DNA of 64,000 nucleotides from Volvox africanus (lineage: Eukaryota > Chlorophyta > Chlorophyceae > Chlamydomonadales > Volvocaceae): positions 62,001 through 126,000 of the forward strand of contig BSDZ01000119.1 of assembly GCA_030268105.1 (NCBI GenBank), in the 5' to 3' direction. The notes under the pieces were generated by a model, which did no database searches, was not told the DNA's origin, and was given only the letters and a program-made list of their open reading frames with translations. Position 1 is the first letter of the stretch; every line of letters starts with the position of its first letter. Shown piece by piece: positions 45,136 to 57,791 of this stretch. Position numbers and translations under genes: made by a program.

Positions 45136-48100
45136 CTGCAGATATATTCCCCCTGTCATGCATCGACACCAATATGTCGCCCAATAAGCCACGTCCGCAG
45201 CAACTGCTAAAATACATCGGCCTTCTGCAATATGGATGGTTGGCCCAGCGTGTGTTTTGTTTCATTTATCTGGTGGCCATTTGATGATGGTCGATTGGGT
45301 AACGATTGAGACCCTCGACATTATTAGAGCCCCGGGTGAGAATGAGACTCGTACGACTAAGACAGCCTCATCCGCCAATGTAGGATAATTTAAACTAGTG
45401 CCGTACCTAACTAGCCAGAGCTATAGCTGAGCAGCATCTCAGCCACATTGCCGTACGTTTCCGACATCATGATCGTTGTGGACCACAACACATCGTGATC
45501 GTGGCCAGACATGTCAACCAGATATTTGCGTCATCCTGCGTTCTTGCTTCGTACTGCGTATTGTATCTTCCCGATCTTGTTCGTTGTTTCCTAGACAGGA
45601 TGGTGGGGCGTGTTTTCGTTCAGAGGTACAACTTGTGGCCTGAGCAGTGAACAATAAATGGATGCCGTATAGAAGGCATATCTGTGTTGGGTCTTTGGTG
45701 CCCACTTCACTGGGCCATGCCGCATAGGGCATGGCACCGGTTAGCAGGGAGGTGATGGATGTCGTTTTCGTATGACAGCAACGGGACAGTGCGTCACCCT
45801 TGTACCTAGGATGCATATCTGCCCTGCCTTTGCCTGGACCGTCTTCATGTTCAATATTGCTCAAGTATCTTGACACCGCCAGCATTCATCTTTTCTTGTC
45901 TTCCTTTTAGCGGCACTTTATGGCGTGTGTGCGGTGGTGTGGTGACGGAGGTGGCGGTCTTAAGAGAAGGGGATGCGGTGGATATATAGTGATAGGAAAT
46001 TGTGGGACCCCAGACTGGTTGGCAATGATGGCGGTGACACAGGCAGCGGAGAGGAAGCCCCGGTGACGGTGGTGGTGGGGAGAAAAGGCGTGCAGAGGTT
46101 TGCGGCTGCAGAGATGGATGATGGACAGTGCACGTGCGGATGACGGCTGGAAGGATTGGAGGGATTGGAAGGATTGGTCAGGTGGCATTAGCGGGGCTCA
46201 ACAATGTGCAGGACAGCACTCGAAGCTGGAGGTAGAGGTGGCGTGGCTTTGAGGACGGAGGTGAGCGCGGAGGGGGAGGTAGATGACATGTTCACGACAG
46301 CAGGCAGGGGGCAATCTAGGGGCGGTTCATCGGTGCATCAATGCAATCGCTGCATGAACGTCATAAAGCAGACTAGAATTGCATGGTTTGATTGTTCTCG
46401 TACGCCTCAGAGCTGATCTTATCTTTCGCATGCCTGAATGCGCCGCATCTTCCAAATGAGCCGTGTTTGAGACATGCCGTTACAGGTATCGGTATTTATA
46501 ACTCCTCCAACGAACAAATGCCCGCATCCAGAGAACGTAAGAAAGTAGGTACAGTGTGGCTCATGTAACATCTTTTGACACACTCAGGGTGTCCAGCAGT
46601 CCGTACGGAATGTTATATCACACTGTACATTCTCTGCACTTTCCTCAACGCCCAATCACATGGTCGAGGTTACCAACCGGCAATAATACTAGTTTCAGAT
46701 GTCATTACATCAGGTGTTATTTTTTGGAAATAGCGGGTCCCACCATCAGGGTCCGTCCAAGATGGGAAAAAGATGATCGTATGGAAATTAGCACCGAGAC
46801 GTGGAGGGCGCACGTTCGGGGTGTCCACGCCATCTATATCCGTCCCCCCTTGAAAGGCCAACCCTGGCTGCCGGCACCCGGCAGCCAACGCATCTGCTAT
46901 GTTCAGCGTCAAGCCTCAGTGAACCCAACCGCTTCAAACTGCTGCCGTACACCTATATGTGGATCGGTCTCCTTGACGTACAGGACACCTCTGCCAGCAC
47001 GGCCTTCTGCGAGCCTCGGCTGCCAACTGCACCCGCGGGCATCATCACCGACGCATTGGAGTTTGGGGTGGGATGGGGTAGGCCGGGGCTTTGGAACACT
47101 GGCGCCCAGGCCAGGATAAGTAGGGGTGGGGTTCGAAGTGCGCGCGCGCGTGTGTGTGTATGAACGTACAAAGAAGCCAGACAGGACATCGACTGTATGA
47201 AGCGCACAAACCCTGTCATGAGTCCCCCCCGTCCCGGGCAAGCCCTCGGCGCAAACAAAGATAACGATCAACATTTTATGAATTCCAAAGTGCAGTGCAG
47301 TGCCGTTATGAGACGGCAGCGAAACGTGAATACCTGACCCAGTCGGGCATAGGCGAGATCCATGAATGATGGAAGGCAGAAGAAAGCATGAATTCGTATG
47401 AACGCGCTAAGTGAGCACACAATCCACGAGTAATATGGCTCGCCGATAGGGTCATCATAGGTTCCAAGCGTATACACCGCGACGAAACACATTATCCTGG
47501 GCGGCACGCGTCATGTTCATTTGGAACGCGTATGGATCAGCATTGGGTGACCAGCTGTGAGAAAAGGATGACCAACACGGACCAGCCAACATTGACAGTT
47601 TTGATACCTTCACACCCCAAATTAAGTTCAAGCTTAAAGTCCGTGAAATTGTTTCTCTGATGGCGCACGACCGGTCTCTGGGATAATGCAAAGGTCATCG
47701 ACGCCGTGTGAAATTTTGGGATTCTCTTTCCAGCCTCCCATTCCGCATGCAAAGTTGAGAATTTAGTTGACAGATTGCAACTCAGCGTAGTTGGGTTACG
47801 CCATTCCCGTTGCTCCTGACCTCCTGCGAGCTGCCATTTATTCGTTTAAGCGGTGCAGTTCCACACCGACAAATTCAGATGTTCGCAAACCTGCATGCTG
47901 AGGCATTTTGAGCACAATCCTGCCTTAAGAATGCCATTGAGGTTGCTTCATCATTGTCTCAATTTGGGTACTTCAAAGAGACGCAGGCGTACGATACTTG
48001 AGGAGTTCGACCGAAGTGCATTATCAGCACTTTTAGCAGCAAATTGCACACACGTTGTGTTTCTCAATTTCCTGGATCAATGCATAACGGTGTTTACACA

Positions 48101-48234
48101 CAAATCACAAACGAGCTTTCCTACATCCGCCGTTGAGGCTTGGAACTTTGACAGCTCTAGCCTGGACGCACCAAACGCAACACTTGAGTCTTCTTTAGGA
48201 TAGGAACAGTAATTATAGCATCCAGAACTCCAAA
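45136..48234. other. Inter-gene spacer 8 (3,099 bp)
   Basis: It repeats the content of spacer 1 at an offset of 44,737, with no differences seen. No gene is supported. Confidence 0.7.
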
Positions 48235-51200
48235 ATGCAGCATAACTCCAACCCAACGAAGGTCACGAGGACACAGAGGTTTGTGCCTGCGGCACACGTC
48301 ACATGCCCTCAACCTGCGGGGCCTTTCTGGACCCCAGAAACAACTGGCGATCGTGCGGCGAGCCGTTCATGGCCTCAGTCGACTGAGGTCGTACCGGCAA
48401 ATTTGCTGGCAAACAAGATGTCCTTCACGAACGTGAAGACGTGGGTTATCCGTGCACGTGAGGATAACTGCAGTAGGGATAAGGTTACGACAAACAATCA
48501 CATGAGTGTCAGCAGCGGCGGAGGAAACTTCGGACTTGATCTCGGTGCCACGCCGTTGCGTGACGGCTTCCGGCAAGTGGTGGATGACACCAAGGAGAAG
48601 CTTATGACAGTGCGCAAGGTGTGTGATGGTATATGTGCGTATACATGGTGTGCTCTGTTTTAGGGCTGACCTTGGAACGACTGAGACTCACACTTTGTTT
48701 CTGTTCCCTGCACCTGCGTTCTCTCGCACAGGTTACTGCTCAAGCATTCTCAAAGGAAGGATGGTTTCGATCATGGAATTTTCTGAAGCTCCAGGCTCAA
48801 GACAAGGAGCAGGTGCACCTACCAGCGTCCGCGCAGTTGCTGCAGCCCTCTTCGGCACTGGCCAACCGCAAGGAGTGCTCCACAGCGACGGCGGTAGTGG
48901 TGAGTTCTGGTTGTCGTTGGTAGATATGCAGCAGCTTCTTTTGGCTACAACTGACTTAGGCTACAACCCACAGTCGCGGTGTATATATGGCGAACGATAT
49001 TCGTGGTTTATAAGGTTATAAAGGCTCGCGGCAGCCCAAACCCCTATGTTAGCCGTGGGCGACAATGACACCTGCACACTGACTTGATGAGCCTGACTTT
49101 GTCTGCATGTTGAAGATCGATCGTGTATGCATCCTTTCTGTACATCATGCTTTGCATGTTATCCCATCCGACGATTGCAGCTGGTGGACTGTGCTCAAGA
49201 GTCAGCGGACGAGCATGGAGAAGTACAGCAGCGTGAGGCTGCTGCAGCTGAGCTGCGGGCGACTGTGGTGGAATTGGAGAAGCGACATGAGGCCGCTGAG
49301 GCTGCCGCGGCTGAGCTGCGGGCGGCAGTAGGAGAGGAGGAGAAGAGGCGTGAGGCCGCTGAAGCTGCCGCGGCTGAGCTGCGGGCGGCAGTAGGAGAGG
49401 AGGAGAAGAGGCGTGAGACCGCTGAGGCTGCCGCGGCTGAGCTGCGGGCGGCAGTAGGAGAGGAGGAGAAGCGACGTGAGGCCGCTGAGGCTGCCGCAGC
49501 TGAGCTGCGGGCGGCAGTAGGAGAGGAGGAGAAGAGGCGTGAGGCCGCTGAGGCTGCCGCGGCTGAGCTGCGGGCGGCAGTAGGAGAGGAGGAGAAGCGA
49601 CGTGAGGCCGCTGAAGCTGCCGCGGCTGAGCTGCGGGCGGCAGTAGGAGAGGAGGAGAAGAGGCGTGAGACCGCTGAGGCTGCCGCGGCTGAGCTGCGGG
49701 CGGCAGTAGGAGAGGAGGAGAAGCGACGTGAGGCCGCTGAGGCTGCCGCAGCTGAGCTGCGGGCGGCAGTAGGAGAGGAGGAGAAGAGGCGTGAGGCCGC
49801 TGAGGCTGCCGCGGCTGAGCTGCGGGCGGCAGTAGGAGAGGAGGAGAAGAGGCGTGAGGCCGCTGAGGCTGCCGCGGCTGAGCTGCGGGCGGCAGTAGGA
49901 GAGGAGGAGAAGAGGCGTGAGGCCGCTGAGGCTGCCGCAGCTGAGCTGCGGGCGGCGGTAGGAGAGGAGGAGAAGAGGCGTGAGGCCGCTGAGGCTGCCG
50001 CGGCTGAGCTGCGGGCGGCAGTAGGAGAGGAGGAGAAGAGGCGTGAGGCCGCTGAGGCTGCCGCAGCTGAGCTGCGGGCGGCGGTAGGAGAGGAGGAGAA
50101 GAGGCGTGAGGCCGCTGAGGCTGCCGCAGCTGAGCTGCGGGCGGCGGTAGGAGAGGAGGAGAAGAGGCGTGAGGCCGCTGAGGCTGCCGCAGCTGAGCTG
50201 CGGGCGGCGGTAGGAGAGGAGGAGAAGAGGCGTGAGGCCGCTGAGGCTGCCGCAGCTGAGCTGCGGGCGGCGGTAGGAGAGGAGGAGAAGAGGCGTGAGA
50301 CCGCTGAGGCTGCCGCAGCTGAGCTGCGGGCGGCGGTAGGAGAGGAGGAGAAGAGGCGTGAGACCGCTGAGGCTGGTGCAGCTGAGCTGCGGGCGGCCGT
50401 GATGGAGGGGGAGAAGCGACGTGAGGCCGCTGAGGCGACCATAGTTCAGCTTCGAGCTATGGTGGTGAAGATGGAAGAGCAGGTACGGCAGGGGTCAGAT
50501 TGCAAACGCCACCTATGTATCACCTCTGCCGTTCATCGTTTGACTTTAGATTATTTAAATCGCATGTGTAGAGGCAAGGCTCAGGTTGCCAAAGAACCGT
50601 GCACTCTGGAGATAGGGTGTTCCTGTGTGCTTTAGTTGTGTCATATGTCATGTTCTCTGACTGACAGATATCTTGTGGCCGCTTCCGCCCGGCCTTTGCC
50701 ATCATTTGCTCTCTCGTTTTCTTCACTCTACCCCGCGCATATTGACCCTTCTCCCATGACTACACGCCCTTGCAGGTGCGCTGCAGCAACGAGCAGATTA
50801 CGAAGTGTAACTCCCTTCAGGAAAGGTTTGCTAACGTCCAGAAGTCGATGAAACTGTACCGCTTCCAGTCACGAAGGCTGAAGCGGTTGTTGAAAGAGGT
50901 GAGGATGGTGCGGCCCAGTGGGGCAGAGGGCAGAGGCGCAATGCTGCATGGTGCCTGCGTGGCTGTCTGTTTGCATACTGGGGATTTTGGTGAGCCATGG
51001 GGGGGAAGCATGTGTATCCGAATCCGTTGTTATTATTTACGAGCTCCCCTCCCTTTCCCTCACAAACACGCACATGCAGGCACACGGCCAGGCGCTGGAC
51101 GCTGCCGACGACTACATCTTCCTCAATGACGAGGATGACGTGCACATGGCGGAGCGGATGATAAGGTTTGAGGAGCCCGTGCAGGCCGAGAGTGTTTCAG

Positions 51201-51463
51201 CAGCCTTGGAGCCGCCTGCGATTGCCCCGGCAGCAATACAGCCCACCACTCCCACGAAGCTAGAGGAGCGGCTGCACTATAGCTATAAGTCCAGGGGCAG
51301 CAAGTCGACGGCGATTTCTGCTCCCTGCAGTTGGGGGATTCGGGACACGTTTGTGGAGGTGTTTGGGTCGCGGATATGTGGCCAGGCGTCTATCGCAGCC
51401 CCGTCTAAGTCTGTTTTTGTGAAGCTTCTAGAGGCTGCCGCGGGGCAGCCAAGTTACCGCTGA
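48235..51463 (+). CDS. Copy 8: coiled-coil repeat protein, about 786 aa
   Basis: Exons: 48235-48618, 48732-48899, 49181-50482, 50776-50898, 51080-51463. It has 17 canonical repeats in the same order as copy 7 but keeps Gly in repeat 12 and G in intron 3. It matches copy 10. Intron 4 has the A variant. All frames are open and splice sites intact. Confidence 0.72.
49289..50359 (+). repeat. 63-bp coding minisatellite, 17 repeats (copy 8)
   Basis: Seventeen canonical repeats with Thr variants at 3, 7 and 17 and in the diverged last repeat. It lacks the Arg variant of copies 7 and 9. Confidence 0.95.
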
Positions 51464-54400
51464 CTGCAGATATATTCCCCCTGTCATGCATCGACACCAA
51501 TATGTCGCCCAATAAGCCACGTCCGCAGCAACTGCTAAAATACATCGGCCTTCTGCAATATGGATGGTTGGCCCAGCGTGTGTTTTGTTTCATTTATCTG
51601 GTGGCCATTTGATGATGGTCGATTGGGTAACGATTGAGACCCTCGACATTATTAGAGCCCCGGGTGAGAATGAGACTCGTACGACTAAGACAGCCTCATC
51701 CGCCAATGTAGGATAATTTAAACTAGTGCCGTACCTAACTAGCCAGAGCTATAGCTGAGCAGCATCTCAGCCACATTGCCGTACGTTTCCGACATCATGA
51801 TCGTTGTGGACCACAACACATCGTGATCGTGGCCAGACATGTCAACCAGATATTTGCGTCATCCTGCGTTCTTGCTTCGTACTGCGTATTGTATCTTCCC
51901 GATCTTGTTCGTTGTTTCCTAGACAGGATGGTGGGGCGTGTTTTCGTTCAGAGGTACAACTTGTGGCCTGAGCAGTGAACAATAAATGGATGCCGTATAG
52001 AAGGCATATCTGTGTTGGGTCTTTGGTGCCCACTTCACTGGGCCATGCCGCATAGGGCATGGCACCGGTTAGCAGGGAGGTGATGGATGTCGTTTTCGTA
52101 TGACAGCAACGGGACAGTGCGTCACCCTTGTACCTAGGATGCATATCTGCCCTGCCTTTGCCTGGACCGTCTTCATGTTCAATATTGCTCAAGTATCTTG
52201 ACACCGCCAGCATTCATCTTTTCTTGTCTTCCTTTTAGCGGCACTTTATGGCGTGTGTGCGGTGGTGTGGTGACGGAGGTGGCGGTCTTAAGAGAAGGGG
52301 ATGCGGTGGATATATAGTGATAGGAAATTGTGGGACCCCAGACTGGTTGGCAATGATGGCGGTGACACAGGCAGCGGAGAGGAAGCCCCGGTGACGGTGG
52401 TGGTGGGGAGAAAAGGCGTGCAGAGGTTTGCGGCTGCAGAGATGGATGATGGACAGTGCACGTGCGGATGACGGCTGGAAGGATTGGAGGGATTGGAAGG
52501 ATTGGTCAGGTGGCATTAGCGGGGCTCAACAATGTGCAGGACAGCACTCGAAGCTGGAGGTAGAGGTGGCGTGGCTTTGAGGACGGAGGTGAGCGCGGAG
52601 GGGGAGGTAGATGACATGTTCACGACAGCAGGCAGGGGGCAATCTAGGGGCGGTTCATCGGTGCATCAATGCAATCGCTGCATGAACGTCATAAAGCAGA
52701 CTAGAATTGCATGGTTTGATTGTTCTCGTACGCCTCAGAGCTGATCTTATCTTTCGCATGCCTGAATGCGCCGCATCTTCCAAATGAGCCGTGTTTGAGA
52801 CATGCCGTTACAGGTATCGGTATTTATAACTCCTCCAACGAACAAATGCCCGCATCCAGAGAACGTAAGAAAGTAGGTACAGTGTGGCTCATGTAACATC
52901 TTTTGACACACTCAGGGTGTCCAGCAGTCCGTACGGAATGTTATATCACACTGTACATTCTCTGCACTTTCCTCAACGCCCAATCACATGGTCGAGGTTA
53001 CCAACCGGCAATAATACTAGTTTCAGATGTCATTACATCAGGTGTTATTTTTTGGAAATAGCGGGTCCCACCATCAGGGTCCGTCCAAGATGGGAAAAAG
53101 ATGATCGTATGGAAATTAGCACCGAGACGTGGAGGGCGCACGTTCGGGGTGTCCACGCCATCTATATCCGTCCCCCCTTGAAAGGCCAACCCTGGCTGCC
53201 GGCACCCGGCAGCCAACGCATCTGCTATGTTCAGCGTCAAGCCTCAGTGAACCCAACCGCTTCAAACTGCTGCCGTACACCTATATGTGGATCGGTCTCC
53301 TTGACGTACAGGACACCTCTGCCAGCACGGCCTTCTGCGAGCCTCGGCTGCCAACTGCACCCGCGGGCATCATCACCGACGCATTGGAGTTTGGGGTGGG
53401 ATGGGGTAGGCCGGGGCTTTGGAACACTGGCGCCCAGGCCAGGATAAGTAGGGGTGGGGTTCGAAGTGCGCGCGCGCGTGTGTGTGTATGAACGTACAAA
53501 GAAGCCAGACAGGACATCGACTGTATGAAGCGCACAAACCCTGTCATGAGTCCCCCCCGTCCCGGGCAAGCCCTCGGCGCAAACAAAGATAACGATCAAC
53601 ATTTTATGAATTCCAAAGTGCAGTGCAGTGCCGTTATGAGACGGCAGCGAAACGTGAATACCTGACCCAGTCGGGCATAGGCGAGATCCATGAATGATGG
53701 AAGGCAGAAGAAAGCATGAATTCGTATGAACGCGCTAAGTGAGCACACAATCCACGAGTAATATGGCTCGCCGATAGGGTCATCATAGGTTCCAAGCGTA
53801 TACACCGCGACGAAACACATTATCCTGGGCGGCACGCGTCATGTTCATTTGGAACGCGTATGGATCAGCATTGGGTGACCAGCTGTGAGAAAAGGATGAC
53901 CAACACGGACCAGCCAACATTGACAGTTTTGATACCTTCACACCCCAAATTAAGTTCAAGCTTAAAGTCCGTGAAATTGTTTCTCTGATGGCGCACGACC
54001 GGTCTCTGGGATAATGCAAAGGTCATCGACGCCGTGTGAAATTTTGGGATTCTCTTTCCAGCCTCCCATTCCGCATGCAAAGTTGAGAATTTAGTTGACA
54101 GATTGCAACTCAGCGTAGTTGGGTTACGCCATTCCCGTTGCTCCTGACCTCCTGCGAGCTGCCATTTATTCGTTTAAGCGGTGCAGTTCCACACCGACAA
54201 ATTCAGATGTTCGCAAACCTGCATGCTGAGGCATTTTGAGCACAATCCTGCCTTAAGAATGCCATTGAGGTTGCTTCATCATTGTCTCAATTTGGGTACT
54301 TCAAAGAGACGCAGGCGTACGATACTTGAGGAGTTCGACCGAAGTGCATTATCAGCACTTTTAGCAGCAAATTGCACACACGTTGTGTTTCTCAATTTCC

Positions 54401-54562
54401 TGGATCAATGCATAACGGTGTTTACACACAAATCACAAACGAGCTTTCCTACATCCGCCGTTGAGGCTTGGAACTTTGACAGCTCTAGCCTGGACGCACC
54501 AAACGCAACACTTGAGTCTTCTTTAGGATAGGAACAGTAATTATAGCATCCAGAACTCCAAA
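51464..54562. other. Inter-gene spacer 9 (3,099 bp)
   Basis: It repeats the content of spacer 1 at an offset of 51,065, with no differences seen. No gene is supported. Confidence 0.7.
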
Positions 54563-57500
54563 ATGCAGCATAACTCCAACCCAACGAAGGTCACGAGGAC
54601 ACAGAGGTTTGTGCCTGCGGCACACGTCACATGCCCTCAACCTGCGGGGCCTTTCTGGACCCCAGAAACAACTGGCGATCGTGCGGCGAGCCGTTCATGG
54701 CCTCAGTCGACTGAGGTCGTACCGGCAAATTTGCTGGCAAACAAGATGTCCTTCACGAACGTGAAGACGTGGGTTATCCGTGCACGTGAGGATAACTGCA
54801 GTAGGGATAAGGTTACGACAAACAATCACATGAGTGTCAGCAGCGGCGGAGGAAACTTCGGACTTGATCTCGGTGCCACGCCGTTGCGTGACGGCTTCCG
54901 GCAAGTGGTGGATGACACCAAGGAGAAGCTTATGACAGTGCGCAAGGTGTGTGATGGTATATGTGCGTATACATGGTGTGCTCTGTTTTAGGGCTGACCT
55001 TGGAACGACTGAGACTCACACTTTGTTTCTGTTCCCTGCACCTGCGTTCTCTCGCACAGGTTACTGCTCAAGCATTCTCAAAGGAAGGATGGTTTCGATC
55101 ATGGAATTTTCTGAAGCTCCAGGCTCAAGACAAGGAGCAGGTGCACCTACCAGCGTCCGCGCAGTTGCTGCAGCCCTCTTCGGCACTGGCCAACCGCAAG
55201 GAGTGCTCCACAGCGACGGCGGTAGTGGTGAGTTCTGGTTGTCGTTGGTAGATATGCAGCAGCTTCTTTTGGCTACAACTGACTTAGGCTACAACCCACA
55301 GTCGCGGTGTATATATGGCGAACGATATTCGTGGTTTATAAGGTTATAAAGGCTCGCGGCAGCCCAAACCCCTATGTTAGCCGTGGGCGACAATGACACC
55401 TGCACACTGACTTGATGAGCCTGACTTTGTCTGCATGTTGAAGATCGATCGTGTATGCATCCTTTCTGTACATCATGCTTTGCATGTTATCCCATCCGAC
55501 GATTGCAGCTGGTGGACTGTGCTCAAGAGTCAGCGGACGAGCATGGAGAAGTACAGCAGCGTGAGGCTGCTGCAGCTGAGCTGCGGGCGACTGTGGTGGA
55601 ATTGGAGAAGCGACATGAGGCCGCTGAGGCTGCCGCGGCTGAGCTGCGGGCGGCAGTAGGAGAGGAGGAGAAGAGGCGTGAGGCCGCTGAAGCTGCCGCG
55701 GCTGAGCTGCGGGCGGCAGTAGGAGAGGAGGAGAAGAGGCGTGAGACCGCTGAGGCTGCCGCGGCTGAGCTGCGGGCGGCAGTAGGAGAGGAGGAGAAGC
55801 GACGTGAGGCCGCTGAGGCTGCCGCAGCTGAGCTGCGGGCGGCAGTAGGAGAGGAGGAGAAGAGGCGTGAGGCCGCTGAGGCTGCCGCGGCTGAGCTGCG
55901 GGCGGCAGTAGGAGAGGAGGAGAAGCGACGTGAGGCCGCTGAAGCTGCCGCGGCTGAGCTGCGGGCGGCAGTAGGAGAGGAGGAGAAGAGGCGTGAGACC
56001 GCTGAGGCTGCCGCGGCTGAGCTGCGGGCGGCAGTAGGAGAGGAGGAGAAGCGACGTGAGGCCGCTGAGGCTGCCGCAGCTGAGCTGCGGGCGGCAGTAG
56101 GAGAGGAGGAGAAGAGGCGTGAGGCCGCTGAGGCTGCCGCGGCTGAGCTGCGGGCGGCAGTAGGAGAGGAGGAGAAGAGGCGTGAGGCCGCTGAGGCTGC
56201 CGCGGCTGAGCTGCGGGCGGCAGTAGGAGAGGAGGAGAAGAGGCGTGAGGCCGCTGAGGCTGCCGCAGCTGAGCTGCGGGCGGCGGTAGGAGAGGAGGAG
56301 AAGAGGCGTGAGGCCGCTGAGGCTGCCGCGGCTGAGCTGCGGGCGGCAGTAAGAGAGGAGGAGAAGAGGCGTGAGGCCGCTGAGGCTGCCGCAGCTGAGC
56401 TGCGGGCGGCGGTAGGAGAGGAGGAGAAGAGGCGTGAGGCCGCTGAGGCTGCCGCAGCTGAGCTGCGGGCGGCGGTAGGAGAGGAGGAGAAGAGGCGTGA
56501 GGCCGCTGAGGCTGCCGCAGCTGAGCTGCGGGCGGCGGTAGGAGAGGAGGAGAAGAGGCGTGAGGCCGCTGAGGCTGCCGCAGCTGAGCTGCGGGCGGCG
56601 GTAGGAGAGGAGGAGAAGAGGCGTGAGACCGCTGAGGCTGCCGCAGCTGAGCTGCGGGCGGCGGTAGGAGAGGAGGAGAAGAGGCGTGAGACCGCTGAGG
56701 CTGGTGCAGCTGAGCTGCGGGCGGCCGTGATGGAGGGGGAGAAGCGACGTGAGGCCGCTGAGGCGACCATAGTTCAGCTTCGAGCTATGGTGGTGAAGAT
56801 GGAAGAGCAGGTACGGCAGGGGTCAGATTGCAAACGCCACCTATGTATCACCTCTGCCGTTCATCGTTTGACTTTAGATTATTTAAATCGCATGTGTAGA
56901 GGCAAGGCTCAGGTTGCCAAAGAACCGTGCACTCTGGAGATAGGGTGTTCCTGTGTGCTTTAGTTGTGTCATATGTCATGTTCTCTGACTGACACATATC
57001 TTGTGGCCGCTTCCGCCCGGCCTTTGCCATCATTTGCTCTCTCGTTTTCTTCACTCTACCCCGCGCATATTGACCCTTCTCCCATGACTACACGCCCTTG
57101 CAGGTGCGCTGCAGCAACGAGCAGATTACGAAGTGTAACTCCCTTCAGGAAAGGTTTGCTAACGTCCAGAAGTCGATGAAACTGTACCGCTTCCAGTCAC
57201 GAAGGCTGAAGCGGTTGTTGAAAGAGGTGAGGATGGTGCGGCCCAGTGGGGCAGAGGGCAGAGGCGCAATGCTGCATGGTGCCTGCGTGGCTGTCTGTTT
57301 GCATACTGGGGATTTTGGTGAGCCATGGGGGGGAAGCATGTGTATCCGAATCCGTTGTTATTATTTACGAGCTCCCCTCCCTTTCCCTCACAAACACGCA
57401 CATGCAGGCACACGGCCAGGCGCTGGACGCTGCCGACGACTACATCTTCCTCAATGACGAGGATGACGTGCACATGGCGGAGCGGATGATAAGGTTTGAG

Positions 57501-57791
57501 GAGCCCGTGCAGGCCGAGAGTGTTTCAGCAGCCTTGGAGCCGCCTGCGATTGCCCCGGCAGCAATACAGCCCACCACTCCCACGAAGCTAGAGGAGCGGC
57601 TGCACTATAGCTATAAGTCCAGGGGCAGCAAGTCGACGGCGATTTCTGCTCCCTGCAGTTGGGGGATTCGGGACACGTTTGTGGAGGTGTTTGGGTCGCG
57701 GATATGTGGCCAGGCGTCTATCGCAGCCCCGTCTAAGTCTGTTTTTGTGAAGCTTCTAGAGGCTGCCGCGGGGCAGCCAAGTTACCGCTGA
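54563..57791 (+). CDS. Copy 9: coiled-coil repeat protein, about 786 aa, with Gly466Arg
   Basis: Exons: 54563-54946, 55060-55227, 55509-56810, 57104-57226, 57408-57791. It shares both private changes of copy 7: AGA in repeat 12 (56352) and C in intron 3 (56995). It lies exactly 12,656 bp, two units, downstream of copy 7. It is intact, with 17 canonical repeats and the A variant in intron 4. Confidence 0.72.
55617..56687 (+). repeat. 63-bp coding minisatellite, 17 repeats (copy 9)
   Basis: Same number and order as copy 7, including the Arg variant in repeat 12. Confidence 0.95.
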